Source: Campylobacter concisus (lineage in GTDB: Bacteria; Campylobacterota; Campylobacteria; Campylobacterales; Campylobacteraceae). Taken from it: a stretch of 64,000 nt of DNA. The first letter of the stretch is position 1; every line of letters begins with the position of its first letter. The translations under genes were made by a program, and so were the position numbers. This document shows positions 44,511 to 54,743 of the stretch, in pieces. The notes under the pieces were generated by a model. The model made no database searches. It worked only from the letters and a program-made list of their open reading frames with translations, and was not told the origin of the DNA. Where the stretch lies: NCBI RefSeq assembly GCF_003048575.1, contig NZ_PIRZ01000002.1:1-64000 (forward strand), in the 5' to 3' direction.

Positions 44511-46976
44511 ATGGCTGAAAAGAGAAAATATGAGCCTTTAAAGATAGAAAAAAAATGGCAAGAGATTTGGGATAAAAATGAGGAATTTGAACCAAAAGAC
44601 GATCTAAGCTTGCCAAAAAAATATATCCTAAGTATGTTTCCTTATCCAAGCGGACGCATACATATGGGGCATGTAAGAAACTACTCTATCGGCGATGCAC
44701 TTGCTAGATCATATAGAAAAAGCGGCTACAACGTGCTTCATCCTATCGGCTTTGATAGCTTTGGTATGCCAGCTGAAAACGCAGCCATAAAACATAAAAT
44801 TCACCCTAAAATTTGGACTTATGAAAATATCGACTATATGAAAAAAGAGCTAGCAAGCCTTGGCTTTTCATTTTCTAAAAAGAGAATTTTAGCCACGTCT
44901 GATCCACTTTACACAAAATGGGAGCAAAGCTTTTTTATAAAGATGTTTGAAAAAGGGCTTGTTTATAGAAAAAATGCAATTATAAATTGGTGCGAATACG
45001 ATCAAACCGTGCTTGCAAATGAGCAGGTAGAGGATGGCAAATGCTGGAGATGTGGTAATGAAGTGGTGCAAAAAGAGCTTCCAGGATATTACTTCAATAT
45101 CACAAAATACGCTAGCGAGCTACTTGATGATCTAAAACTTCTTGAAGGCAAATGGCCAAATCAAGTAATCACAATGCAAGAAAACTGGATCGGCAGAAGC
45201 TACGGCCTAGAGTTTAAATTTTATCTTGATGAAGCTTCAAAAGAGGCTTTAGATGGTAAATTTGATGGCTTTGAGGTGTTTACTACAAGGGCTGATACGA
45301 TTTACGGCGTTAGCTACACAGCTCTTGCACCTGAGCATCCTATCGTAAAAGCGTTGCTTGAGAGTGATAAAATTGATGAAAGCAAAAAGACAAAGATAAA
45401 AACAATCCTAAATCAAAGCCCAAGAGAGCGCCAAGCAAGTGATAAAGACGGAGAATTTTTAGGAATTTACGTCGTTCATCCGCTTACTAATGAAAAAATC
45501 CCAGTTTGGGTTGCAAATTTTATCCTAGCTGACTACGGTAGCGGCGCTATCATGGCTGTCCCCGCACATGATCAAAGAGACTTCGAGTTTGCAAGTAAAT
45601 TTAATCTTCCTATAAAGCCAGTAGTAAAGCCACTTGAGGGCGAAAGTGACGGCTCTAAGGCCTATTCGGAGTATGGAATTTCTATAAATTCTGAGCTGAT
45701 AAATGGGCTTGCTTCAGAAGAAGCTAAAAATTTCATAATAGAGAAATTTGAAAAAGATGGTCTTGGCAAAAGGATCACAAACTACAAACTAAGAGACTGG
45801 GGAATTTCTCGTCAAAGATACTGGGGTGCGCCAATACCGGTCGTGCACTGCAAATACTGCGGCGTAGTGCCTGAAAAAGAGGAAAATTTACCTATCGCGT
45901 TACCAGAAGATGTTGAGATTACAGGCGAGGGCAATCCACTTGATAAACACCCAACTTGGAAATTTACAAAGTGTCCAAAATGCGGTAAAGATGCGATCAG
46001 AGAGACTGATACGATGGATACGTTTGTGGAGAGTAGCTGGTATTTTGCTAGATTTGCAAGCGATGAGAAGACGTGGGAGCAAAAAGCACTTGATGAAAAG
46101 AGTGTGAATTATTGGATGAATGTAGATCAGTATATCGGCGGTATCGAGCATGCGATTTTGCACCTTTTATACGCTAGATTTTTCCAAAAGGTCTTAAGAG
46201 ATCTTGGTTATCTAAGGGATGACGAGCCATTTGAAAATTTACTAACTCAAGGCATGGTTTTAAAAGATGGTAAAAAGATGAGCAAAAGCAAGGGTAATGT
46301 CGTAGATCCTGATGATATTATCAATAAATATGGTGCCGATACGGCAAGGCTATTTATCCTTTTTGCAGCACCTCCTCAAAAAGAGCTTGAGTGGAACGAC
46401 AGCGCAGTTGAGGGTGCGTTTAGGTTTTTAAATAGACTTTGGGAAAAGGCACAAACTATCAAAAAGATAGATAAACTGCCTGAGATAGACCATGAAAGCC
46501 TAAACAAAGATGAGAAATTTGCAAGGCTTAAAATTTATGAAGCGCTTAAAAAATCAACCGAAGTTTTTGGAGACACATTTGCTTTTAATACACTAATCGC
46601 TGCTTGTATGGAGGCACTAAATGCTATAAATGCTCAGGATAACGACGATGTAAATACTGAAGGCTTTTTCATTATCTTAAATTTACTAGAGCCTATCGTG
46701 CCGCATATTGCAAACGAGCTTAGCGAAGAGCTTTTTGGTAGGAAAAATTTCACAAAGATAGACGTAAAAGAAGAGGTTTTTGTAAAAGATAGCATCGCTC
46801 TTGCAGTTACGGTAAATGGCAAAAAAAGGGCTGAGTTTGAAGTGGCAGCAAGCGAGAGTGAGGGTGAAATTTTAAAGCTAGCTAAGCAAAATGTGGCTAA
46901 ATGGCTTGAAGGAAAAGAAATTTTAAAAGAGATTTATATAAAAGGCAAATTAGTAAATTTTGTCATTAAAGGATAA
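44511..46976 (+). CDS. leuS: Leucyl-tRNA synthetase
   Basis: Class I aminoacyl-tRNA synthetase, 821 residues. HMGH in [13 protein letters not shown] and KMSKS in [10 protein letters not shown] form the catalytic signatures. The CP1 editing domain (about 220-415) has the TTRADTIYG motif and conserved aspartate in PAHDQRD that deacylates mischarged tRNA. A zinc-knuckle CXXC pair (CKYC, CPKC) is present. Confidence 0.97.
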   Translation: MAEKRKYEPLKIEKKWQEIWDKNEEFEPKDDLSLPKKYILSMFPYPSGRIHMGHVRNYSIGDALARSYRKSGYNVLHPIGFDSFGMPAENAAIKHKIHPKIWTYENIDYMKKELASLGFSFSKKRILATSDPLYTKWEQSFFIKMFEKGLVYRKNAIINWCEYDQTVLANEQVEDGKCWRCGNEVVQKELPGYYFNITKYASELLDDLKLLEGKWPNQVITMQENWIGRSYGLEFKFYLDEASKEALDGKFDGFEVFTTRADTIYGVSYTALAPEHPIVKALLESDKIDESKKTKIKTILNQSPRERQASDKDGEFLGIYVVHPLTNEKIPVWVANFILADYGSGAIMAVPAHDQRDFEFASKFNLPIKPVVKPLEGESDGSKAYSEYGISINSELINGLASEEAKNFIIEKFEKDGLGKRITNYKLRDWGISRQRYWGAPIPVVHCKYCGVVPEKEENLPIALPEDVEITGEGNPLDKHPTWKFTKCPKCGKDAIRETDTMDTFVESSWYFARFASDEKTWEQKALDEKSVNYWMNVDQYIGGIEHAILHLLYARFFQKVLRDLGYLRDDEPFENLLTQGMVLKDGKKMSKSKGNVVDPDDIINKYGADTARLFILFAAPPQKELEWNDSAVEGAFRFLNRLWEKAQTIKKIDKLPEIDHESLNKDEKFARLKIYEALKKSTEVFGDTFAFNTLIAACMEALNAINAQDNDDVNTEGFFIILNLLEPIVPHIANELSEELFGRKNFTKIDVKEEVFVKDSIALAVTVNGKKRAEFEVAASESEGEILKLAKQNVAKWLEGKEILKEIYIKGKLVNFVIKG

Positions 46977-46979
46977 ATT

Positions 46980-47519
46980 TTGAGATATTTTTTAGCGTTT
47001 TTTATTGCGATATTTATCTGCGGATGTGGTTATAAACCAGTTTCAAAGATCACACATGATCTAGTTGGCGATAAAATTTACGTTGATGTGATTATCAGCA
47101 AAGAAGAGCCAAAAAATAGTGTTTGGATAAAGGATGCTGTAAAAGAGGGTATGGTCGCAAGGCTAAATAAAAATCTATCAAGTAAAGAGAGTGCTGATAC
47201 TTCGATAATAGTTTCAGTTAATAATTTAAGCTATGAAGCGATCATTTATGATGAGTTTGGCTACATTACGTCATATAAAGCACATTTAAGCTTAAATTAT
47301 AAGACTAAATTTAAAGATGGCAGCGTAGTTGATATTCCAGCCACTGGCGAGTATGACTTTAGTGTCGCAAGACGTCAAAAAGATGTAAGATTTGCTGACA
47401 GTATTCTTAGTGATACTCAAAAATACGAAGCTATCAAAGAGGCATCAAAAGAGGCCTTTGATGAGTATATCGCAAATTTAGCGGTAAAAGGATATAGAAA
47501 TGGCAGCAGTAACCGTTAA
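46980..47519 (+). CDS. lptE: LptE-like outer-membrane lipoprotein
   Basis: A 179-residue lipoprotein starting at TTG 46980 behind AAAGGA. The signal peptide ends in ICGCGYKP, so Cys16 or Cys18 is acylated; GCGY is a typical LptE start. LptE plugs the LptD barrel that places lipooligosaccharide in the outer leaflet. Family sequence is poorly conserved, so the call leans on the GCGYK start, length and the leuS-lptE neighbourhood. It overlaps the next gene by 20 bases. Confidence 0.7.
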   Translation: MRYFLAFFIAIFICGCGYKPVSKITHDLVGDKIYVDVIISKEEPKNSVWIKDAVKEGMVARLNKNLSSKESADTSIIVSVNNLSYEAIIYDEFGYITSYKAHLSLNYKTKFKDGSVVDIPATGEYDFSVARRQKDVRFADSILSDTQKYEAIKEASKEAFDEYIANLAVKGYRNGSSNR

Positions 47520-49074
47520 TCAAATAGTCAAGGAAGCCTTAAATGAGATCAAAGATCGCCATTTGATGCTAACGCCAGAGAATTACACTGAAGTCTATAA
47601 TGAAATTTCTAAAAAACATGGCTTTACAACAGAAGAGAGTAAAAAGATAGAAAAATATATCTCAAGACTTGGTGATGAATATAAAAATCAAGCCCTAAGC
47701 CTTCATATAAAGACGGTCGATGAGTTTGTCGCTTTTATGACTGCCAGGCTCTCTAGAGGTGCTCAACAGGGAGTAGGACTTGCGACTGATGATAAAAAAC
47801 TACAGTCACTAAATGCATTTGCTAGAAGAATTCTACAAGCTATCTCAATGCTTCACAATAAAGATGCAAAAAGCTTAGCAGAGCAAAGTATGCAGCTGCT
47901 TGCCAGAAGATATGATGAGAAAAACCTTGAAGAGATGTGCCTTAGATGGTTTGATTTTGTTAGCTCGTATGACACTGAATTTTTAGAATTTTTGAAATAT
48001 TATGGTGTTAGAAATTTTGATGATTTAAAGACAATGAGTTCTGAACTTGAGAAATTTCTTACACAAAAAGACGAAAATGGCGAAGAGGATGTTTTGATTC
48101 AGCTTTTAAGCCTTACTCTTGAGCCTTCTATCACAAAGGATCTTGATGAAGAGCTTAGCACGATAAGAAGTGCTTTAAAACAAAATCCTAAAACTTTAAA
48201 TAGCAAAGAATTTCAAGAAAAGGTAAAGGCATTCGTTGATCGCAGAATAGAGGAAGATAGAACAGAGATCATAGAAAAAGTTGGTTCGCTAAATAATGTC
48301 TTACAAAATATAAGCGAGAGAATTTCTGATATTGCAGTTAGTTCACAAAGTAGTTCTGATAAAGTAAAAAGCATTAAAAATGATCTAAAAAATGTAAATT
48401 TAAATACAAATAGCATTGATCAAGTAAGAAGCATGCTTATTGAGATCGCTGGTGCTTTGGAGATCGAGAGCAAAGAGCTAGGTATCGAGATGCACAATAG
48501 ACAAGCTACTATTTTAGAGCTTCAAAATAGAGTAAATAGTCTTGAAAAAGAGCTTGAGGAAGCTAAACTGGAGAGCAAAGAAGACTTTTTGACAAAAGTA
48601 TCTACTAAACGTGCTTTGATGAATGAGATTCAACGCATTGAAGAGGCATATAAACGCTATGGGACTGATTACTCTATATGCTTTGTTGATATTGACTTTT
48701 TCAAAAGCATAAACGATACTTATGGGCATGAGGCTGGAGATGTTATTCTTTCAGCAGTGGCTCAAGTACTTAAGAAAAACGCTAGAAAGGTTGATTTTGT
48801 TGGTAGATATGGTGGTGAAGAATTTGTAATCTTGCTTCCAAGCACTGGCTTAAAAGATAGTGTTAAATTTGGAGATAAGCTAAGAAGTATGATAGAAAAT
48901 TTTAAATTTATCTATAAAAATGAGCGTATTAAGGTTACTATCAGCTCCGGTATAGCGACAAGAAGTGCAAATTTAAGCGAGACGATGACGCTTGAGGCTG
49001 CTGATAAGATGCTTTATCTCTCAAAAGAAAATGGTAGAAATCAAGTAATGCCAAAGATAATCGAGGAAAAATGA
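47500..49074 (+). CDS. GGDEF-domain diguanylate cyclase
   Basis: A 524-residue cytosolic protein that probably makes cyclic di-GMP from GTP. Residues 1-~340 are helical with a coiled coil near 315-360 and no recognised sensor domain. The GGDEF domain spans about 360-520: FVDIDFFKSINDTYGHEAGD, then the active-site GGEEF (438-442). An RxxD inhibitory site (RKVD, 429-432) lies at the standard distance, so product inhibition is expected. ATG 47500 follows AAAGGA and overlaps the lptE-like gene. C. jejuni is thought to have few such enzymes. Confidence 0.9.
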   Translation: MAAVTVNQIVKEALNEIKDRHLMLTPENYTEVYNEISKKHGFTTEESKKIEKYISRLGDEYKNQALSLHIKTVDEFVAFMTARLSRGAQQGVGLATDDKKLQSLNAFARRILQAISMLHNKDAKSLAEQSMQLLARRYDEKNLEEMCLRWFDFVSSYDTEFLEFLKYYGVRNFDDLKTMSSELEKFLTQKDENGEEDVLIQLLSLTLEPSITKDLDEELSTIRSALKQNPKTLNSKEFQEKVKAFVDRRIEEDRTEIIEKVGSLNNVLQNISERISDIAVSSQSSSDKVKSIKNDLKNVNLNTNSIDQVRSMLIEIAGALEIESKELGIEMHNRQATILELQNRVNSLEKELEEAKLESKEDFLTKVSTKRALMNEIQRIEEAYKRYGTDYSICFVDIDFFKSINDTYGHEAGDVILSAVAQVLKKNARKVDFVGRYGGEEFVILLPSTGLKDSVKFGDKLRSMIENFKFIYKNERIKVTISSGIATRSANLSETMTLEAADKMLYLSKENGRNQVMPKIIEEK

Positions 49075-50273
49075 GCCTAGCTAAATTTCTTGATGGCAAA
49101 CCACTTTACTATAAAGAGATTGACTATGGCAGGATTATTAGAGCGTATGCGACTATAAAAGAGCACATAAAGCCATTTAAGATTATTCACATAATAGGCA
49201 CAAATGGCAAAGGTAGCAGCGGCCGCTTTTTAGCACAAATTTTAAGCCAAAATGGCGCAAAAGTAGGGCACTACACAAGCCCTCATATATTTAAGTTTAA
49301 TGAGCGATTTTGGCTAAATGGCGAGGTCGCTAGTGATGAAATTTTAGAGGCAGCTCATGAGCGCTTGCAGGCTCTTCTAAATGATGAATATAAGATAAAA
49401 ACGAGCTATTTTGAGTATATGACATTGCTTTCTGCGGTGCTTTTTGAGGGTTGCGACTATTTTGTCTGCGAAGCTGGTATGGGCGGTGTGCTTGATGCGA
49501 CAAATGTTTTTGAAAAAGAGCTAAGCATCTTTACTCCGATCGGCTTCGACCACACGGCGATACTGGGTAGTAGCTTAGAAGAAATTTCACGTACGAAATT
49601 TGAAGCCATGGGCAAAAGAGCTATTTTAAATGATGAGATGAACGAGATAAGCGTTGCTATCGCAAAAGAGATCGCAAGCGAGAAAAAAGCGGTTTTAAGC
49701 TTTCCAAGAGAAATTTTGACCAAAGAAAATTTAAATGAGATCGCAAACTATGCAGATAAATTTAATCTACCAGAGTTTTTGCGCTCAAATTTAACTCTAG
49801 CCTACGCCGCAGCTAAAATTTTAGATAGCAGCATAGATATCAAAAAGCTTGGCGCTCTTACGCTTCGAGGCAGATGCGAAAAGATCGCTTCAAATTTATA
49901 CGTTGATGTCGGCCATAACGAGCTTGGTGCAAAGGCTGTGGCTAAGAAATTTAGCCAAGGTGAGTTTACCGGCAAAAAGCTTACCTTGGTCTATAATTCG
50001 TTCTTAGATAAAGATTTCAAAGCGGTTTTGGCAGCTTTAAAGCCAGTTGTTGAAGAGGTACTACTATATCACTATCACTGCGAGGGTAGAGAGCTTGGCG
50101 GACAACTTATAAGCAAGGCATTAAGTGAGCTAGAAATTTCATATAAAGACTTTGAGTCAAGTGATATGAACGACGTAAAAGAGGCTATAAACGGCAAAAT
50201 TTATCTAGCTTTTGGCTCATTTCATCTAGTTGAAGCTTTTTTAAAAGAGTACTATGCAAGCAAAGGTTTATGA
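49071..50273 (+). CDS. folC: Dihydrofolate/folylpolyglutamate synthase
   Basis: ATP-dependent Mur-ligase-type enzyme that makes dihydrofolate and adds glutamate tails. It has 400 residues. The P-loop GTNGKGSSGRF is near residue 42, YTSPHIFKFNERFW follows, and the central catalytic region has FDHTAILGSSLEEI. Overlaps of 4 bases with the GGDEF gene and 20 bases with mfd indicate an operon. Confidence 0.95.
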   Translation: MSLAKFLDGKPLYYKEIDYGRIIRAYATIKEHIKPFKIIHIIGTNGKGSSGRFLAQILSQNGAKVGHYTSPHIFKFNERFWLNGEVASDEILEAAHERLQALLNDEYKIKTSYFEYMTLLSAVLFEGCDYFVCEAGMGGVLDATNVFEKELSIFTPIGFDHTAILGSSLEEISRTKFEAMGKRAILNDEMNEISVAIAKEIASEKKAVLSFPREILTKENLNEIANYADKFNLPEFLRSNLTLAYAAAKILDSSIDIKKLGALTLRGRCEKIASNLYVDVGHNELGAKAVAKKFSQGEFTGKKLTLVYNSFLDKDFKAVLAALKPVVEEVLLYHYHCEGRELGGQLISKALSELEISYKDFESSDMNDVKEAINGKIYLAFGSFHLVEAFLKEYYASKGL

Positions 50274-53199
50274 GTATCTTTTAGCAAACGCTCCGCAAAT
50301 TCTTATCTGTGAAGATGATAAGGAGGCAGCTCTTTGTGCTGATGCGGCTAGTTTTGCTGGTTTTAATGCATTTAGGTTGCCTGATTTTAGAGCTAAAAAG
50401 GGTGATGATTTAAGAAGCTTTAACGAAGAGCTTTTTGAAATTTCATCAGTGCTTAGCAAATACTATAAATTTGATGGCAAAAAGATTATCATTAGTCCAT
50501 TTAGCACGCTTTTAAATCCACTACCAACGCAAAAAAATTTAGAGAGCTCCACGGTCAAGTTAAAAGATAATATAAACTTAAATGAATTTGCCGATCTGCT
50601 TATACGATTTGGCTATGAGTGTGTAGATATCGTTGAGAGCGTTGGTGAGTTTAGTATCCGTGGCGAAGTCATTGATATTTACGGCGTAAATATGGATGAT
50701 CCTGTTAGGATTTTGCTTTTTGGTGATGAGGTTGAGAGCATAAGAAACTACAACACCGCCACGCAAATTAGCAATAAAGCCGAGCTAAGCGAGGCTGAGA
50801 TCGTTCCTTTTATCGCAAATCTTAGCAAAGACGAGTTTGAAAAAGTTAGCCAAAAGATCGAGGATATGCAAAGCGACGCCTTGGTGAGTGATCTAAATTC
50901 GCTTGGGTTTTGGGCGATAGATAGCTTTAGTGACTACTTAAAAGAATTTGACTCAAAGCTTGTTAAAAAGATCGATTTTGAAATTTATGATGCGCCCAAG
51001 GAGAAATTCAAGGGCATTGAAATTTTACCCGAGCCAAAGGTCTATAAAGATCTAGAAGTTACTTTAAATTTTGACTTTTTTGAGCTAAATAAAAGCAAAA
51101 GCATAACCGTTCTTTCAAGAAATGAGGGGCTTTTTAAGGGCTATGAGCTTGATAGCTTTGCCAACGTAAAGCTTGAAATTTCGCCTCTTGTGGTAAATAT
51201 AACTTCAAGTGATAAGATCGTAGTTTCACTTAATAAATTTGAGAAAAAAAGACGAGTTAAACGCTCAAGTCTTGTGGTAGACGAGCTAAAAGTAAATGAC
51301 TATGTCGTGCATGAAGATTATGGTATAGGTAAATTTCTAGGGCTTGAAAAGATTAAAGTTTTGGGTGCTACGAAGGAATTTGTGGTCATTGCTTATCAAA
51401 ATGATGACAAGCTTCTTTTGCCAGTAGAGCATCTAAATCTAATCGATCGCTACATCGCACAAAATGGCTCTATGGCGGTGCTGGACCGCTTAGGTAAGGC
51501 AAATTTTGCCAAGATAAAAGAAAAGGTTAGAGAAAAACTCTTTGCGATCGCTTCAAAGATCGTAGCTATGGCGGCAAAAAGAGAGCTTGTGGCTGGTAAA
51601 ATTTTGCAAAAAGAAGACATCTCTTATCTAAATTTTGTCCAAGACGCTGGCTTTTCATATACGAGTGATCAGCAAAAAGCGGTAAATGATATAAGGGATG
51701 AGCTAAAAAGCGGAAGGGTCATGGATAGGCTGCTTAGCGGAGACGTTGGCTTTGGTAAGACCGAAGTTGCGATGAATGCTATATTTACCTGCATAAAATC
51801 AGGTTTTAGTGCATTTTTCTTTGTGCCAACGACGCTTCTTAGCTCACAGCATTACAAGACGCTAAGCCAAAGATTTAGCAAATTTGGCATAAAGGTCTTT
51901 AGGTTAGATCGCTTCTCAAGTGCTAAAGAGAAGTCGAGCCTGCAAAAAGCACTAAAAGAAAATGAGCCAATAGTTTGTGTGGGTACGCATGCGCTTCTTG
52001 GCGTAAAGGCTGAGAATTTGGGGCTTATAGTGGTTGATGAAGAGCATAAATTTGGCGTTAAGCAAAAAGAGCAACTAAAAGAAATTTCTCAAAATTCACA
52101 CATCTTAAGCATGAGTGCCACTCCTATACCAAGAAGCCTAAATATGGCGCTTAGCAAGATAAAAACATATAGTATTTTAGCCACTCCGCCAAGTTCAAGG
52201 TTGGATGTTAGAACAAGTGTGAGAGAGTGGGACGAAAAGGTCGTCAAAGAGGCGATCATGCGTGAGCTAAGACGTGGTGGGCAGACTTTTTACATTCACA
52301 ACCACATCGCAGACATCGAGCAGACGGCAAACGATCTAAGAAAAATTTTGCCAAAGCTTAGGATATTGATCCTGCATTCAAAGGTAAATGCGAAAGTTAC
52401 CGAAGATGAGATGATGAAATTTGAGCGAGGCGAGTATGACTTGCTGCTTTGCACCAGCATCGTTGAAAGCGGCATCCACTTGCCAAATGCAAACACCATA
52501 ATCGTAGAAAATGCCAATAAATTTGGCATGGCTGACTTGCATCAGCTCCGTGGTCGCGTGGGTAGAAGCGACAAGCAGGCCTACTGCTACTTTTTGGTGG
52601 AAGATAAAAACGCCATTAGCAAAGACGCACTAAAACGTCTTGTCGCACTTGAGGGCAACTCATTTTTGGGCGCTGGCTCAGTGCTAGCCTATCACGACCT
52701 TGAGATAAGAGGTGGTGGTAACATCATTGGCGAGGCACAAAGCGGTCACATCGAGGCTATCGGCTACTCGCTATATCTAAAAATGCTAGAAGATGAGATA
52801 AATAAGCTTCTTAATCAAGACTCCGCAAAGCTTGACAAGATCGATCTAAAGCTTAGTGTGAGCGCCTTTTTAAATCAAGAATTTATAAGAGAAGATAGAC
52901 TAAGGCTTGAAATTTATAGGCGCCTTAGCAAGTGCAAAGAGGTTGCCGAGGTCTATGAGATACAAAGTGAGCTTGAGGATAGATTTGGCAAAATAGATAC
53001 GTTTACAAAGCAGTTTTTAGATGTCATTATCATTAAAATTTTAGCTCTAAAAGCCGGCATAAAAACGATCTCAAACAGCGAGCAAAACATACTAATAACA
53101 AAAAATGATGATGAGAAGATCAGGCTAAAGTCACGTAGCAAGGACGATGACGATGTTTTGGCTGAAATTTTAGTCTATCTAAGAAAGGATAAGAAGTGA
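50254..53199 (+). CDS. mfd: Transcription-repair coupling factor Mfd
   Basis: Large ATP-driven DNA translocase that removes stalled RNA polymerase and recruits UvrA. It has 981 residues, shorter than the ~1150 of E. coli. It shows a UvrB-like N-terminal domain, the RNA polymerase-interaction domain (LKVNDYVVHEDYGIGKFLGL), Walker A GDVGFGKTE, DEEH box and RGRVGRSDKQAYCYF, plus the TRCF C-terminal domain. The start overlaps folC. Confidence 0.96.
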   Translation: MQAKVYEYLLANAPQILICEDDKEAALCADAASFAGFNAFRLPDFRAKKGDDLRSFNEELFEISSVLSKYYKFDGKKIIISPFSTLLNPLPTQKNLESSTVKLKDNINLNEFADLLIRFGYECVDIVESVGEFSIRGEVIDIYGVNMDDPVRILLFGDEVESIRNYNTATQISNKAELSEAEIVPFIANLSKDEFEKVSQKIEDMQSDALVSDLNSLGFWAIDSFSDYLKEFDSKLVKKIDFEIYDAPKEKFKGIEILPEPKVYKDLEVTLNFDFFELNKSKSITVLSRNEGLFKGYELDSFANVKLEISPLVVNITSSDKIVVSLNKFEKKRRVKRSSLVVDELKVNDYVVHEDYGIGKFLGLEKIKVLGATKEFVVIAYQNDDKLLLPVEHLNLIDRYIAQNGSMAVLDRLGKANFAKIKEKVREKLFAIASKIVAMAAKRELVAGKILQKEDISYLNFVQDAGFSYTSDQQKAVNDIRDELKSGRVMDRLLSGDVGFGKTEVAMNAIFTCIKSGFSAFFFVPTTLLSSQHYKTLSQRFSKFGIKVFRLDRFSSAKEKSSLQKALKENEPIVCVGTHALLGVKAENLGLIVVDEEHKFGVKQKEQLKEISQNSHILSMSATPIPRSLNMALSKIKTYSILATPPSSRLDVRTSVREWDEKVVKEAIMRELRRGGQTFYIHNHIADIEQTANDLRKILPKLRILILHSKVNAKVTEDEMMKFERGEYDLLLCTSIVESGIHLPNANTIIVENANKFGMADLHQLRGRVGRSDKQAYCYFLVEDKNAISKDALKRLVALEGNSFLGAGSVLAYHDLEIRGGGNIIGEAQSGHIEAIGYSLYLKMLEDEINKLLNQDSAKLDKIDLKLSVSAFLNQEFIREDRLRLEIYRRLSKCKEVAEVYEIQSELEDRFGKIDTFTKQFLDVIIIKILALKAGIKTISNSEQNILITKNDDEKIRLKSRSKDDDDVLAEILVYLRKDKK

Positions 53200-53960
53200 T
53201 AGATTGGGGTGTGAAATACGCAGCGATTTATAAAAGCACAAAAAGCATGCTAAAACCAGTTGATGATATTGATTTTGTAGATATCGACTCACTTTATGGA
53301 CTAGAAAAACAAAAAGAAATTTTACTAAAAAATACTCTAAATTTTATAGAAGGTAAAGACGCAAATCACGTGCTTCTTTGGGGCGAGAGAGGATGTGGCA
53401 AGTCAAGCCTTGTAAGGGCTGTTTTTACTAAATTTTATAAAGCTGGGCTTCGCATCATTGAGATCGGTTGCGAGGATCTAAAATATCTTGGCGACATCAT
53501 CGATGAGATCAGAAAGAGTGAGTTTAAATTTATCATTTTTTGTGATGATCTAAGCTTTGAAAATGGCAGCAATGAGTATAAATTTCTAAAGCCTATAATG
53601 GATGGCTCTATCCAAAAGCCGCCAAAAAACGTACTTTTATACGCTACGTCAAACCGCAGACATCTAATAAGCGAGTTTAAAAGCGAGAATGAAAACTCAG
53701 AGCTAATTGACGGAGAAATCCATTACAGCGATGCAGCTCAGGAGAAAATTTCTCTATCCGATCGCTTTGGCCTTTGGATTAGTTTTTATCAGGGTAACTA
53801 CGATGAGTATCTAAAAATGGTTGATTTTTACTTTAAGGATTACATAGGCGACAAAGATGAGCTTTACGCACTTGCTAAAAATTTCGCCACGCTAAGAGCT
53901 AGCAGAAGTGGTAGGACAGCAAAGCAGTTTTATCTCACATTTAAAGAAAATTTCAAATGA
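53196..53960 (+). CDS. AAA-type ATPase (DUF815-like)
   Basis: A 254-residue P-loop ATPase of the DUF815 kind. Walker A is WGERGCGKSS near residue 63; Walker B is FIIFCDDLSFE near 112; a sensor-like ATSNRRHLI follows. Its cellular role is unknown; related ATPases are widespread without experimental function. The start is GTG 53196, overlapping the mfd stop by 4 bases, with AAAGGA upstream. It overlaps the next gene by 4 bases. Confidence 0.85.
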   Translation: MIDWGVKYAAIYKSTKSMLKPVDDIDFVDIDSLYGLEKQKEILLKNTLNFIEGKDANHVLLWGERGCGKSSLVRAVFTKFYKAGLRIIEIGCEDLKYLGDIIDEIRKSEFKFIIFCDDLSFENGSNEYKFLKPIMDGSIQKPPKNVLLYATSNRRHLISEFKSENENSELIDGEIHYSDAAQEKISLSDRFGLWISFYQGNYDEYLKMVDFYFKDYIGDKDELYALAKNFATLRASRSGRTAKQFYLTFKENFK

Positions 53961-54625
53961 CATCAACTGATTTATTTTTAACCTTATTTAATCACAAAAG
54001 CAGAAATTTGGATGAGCTAAAATGGCCAGGTGAGGGTACTTTTGAGGTTATTTTAGGCGCTATTTTGGTGCAAAATACCAACTGGAAAAATGTAGAAAAA
54101 GCATTAAATAATCTAAAAAATGCTGGAAAAGATAGCCTAAATGGTATTTGCGAGCTTGAAAACAGCGAGCTTGCCACGCTCATAAAGCCAAGTGGTTTTT
54201 ACAACACAAAGGCAAAGCGGCTAAAAACGCTTTGTCTAGCCATAAAAAACGAGTTTGGCGATTTTGAAAATTTTAAAGAAAATACCAGTCGCGAGTGGCT
54301 CATAAACGTAAAAGGTGTTGGGGCTGAGACTTGTGATGCTATACTGGCATATGCTTGTGGTAAGCCATACATGGTCGTTGATGCTTATGTGCTTAGGATA
54401 ATGGCGTATTTTGACTATAATTTCGAGTGCTACGACGAGGCGGCTGAGTGGCTTAGCTCGCTTAATTATGATGAGATTTATAAATTTCTTGATAGCTCGA
54501 AATTTGATGAAGTTGAAATTTTAAAACTCTATCACGCTCTTATTTTGGAGTTTTGTAAAGAAAATTTCAAAGGTAAAATCTTAAGCCAAAATGGTCAAAA
54601 AATATTAAGTAGCATTAAAAATTAA
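53957..54625 (+). CDS. HhH-GPD DNA glycosylase (MagIII-like)
   Basis: A 222-residue base-excision repair enzyme. The helix-hairpin-helix is VKGVGAETCDAIL and the catalytic aspartate is in MVVDAYVLR. The lysine used by endonuclease III as a lyase is replaced (AET where Nth has KT), and the C-terminal iron-sulfur cysteines are absent. This is the pattern of H. pylori MagIII, a 3-methyladenine glycosylase without lyase activity. It ends the mfd operon. Confidence 0.85.
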   Translation: MTSTDLFLTLFNHKSRNLDELKWPGEGTFEVILGAILVQNTNWKNVEKALNNLKNAGKDSLNGICELENSELATLIKPSGFYNTKAKRLKTLCLAIKNEFGDFENFKENTSREWLINVKGVGAETCDAILAYACGKPYMVVDAYVLRIMAYFDYNFECYDEAAEWLSSLNYDEIYKFLDSSKFDEVEILKLYHALILEFCKENFKGKILSQNGQKILSSIKN

Positions 54626-54676
54626 ACTACTAATATGTAACAACTCTTTATAAATTTGCCAAAGATTGGGGCTTTT

Positions 54677-54682
54677 TATAAT
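54677..54682 (+). promoter_or_regulatory. Likely cysK promoter -10
   Basis: TATAAT 62 bases before the cysK start; no clear -35. Confidence 0.4.
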
Positions 54683-54743
54683 CTATTTTAAAATTCTGTG
54701 CTAAATTTACACAAAATTTATCTTATTTAATTTAGGAGGAGTG

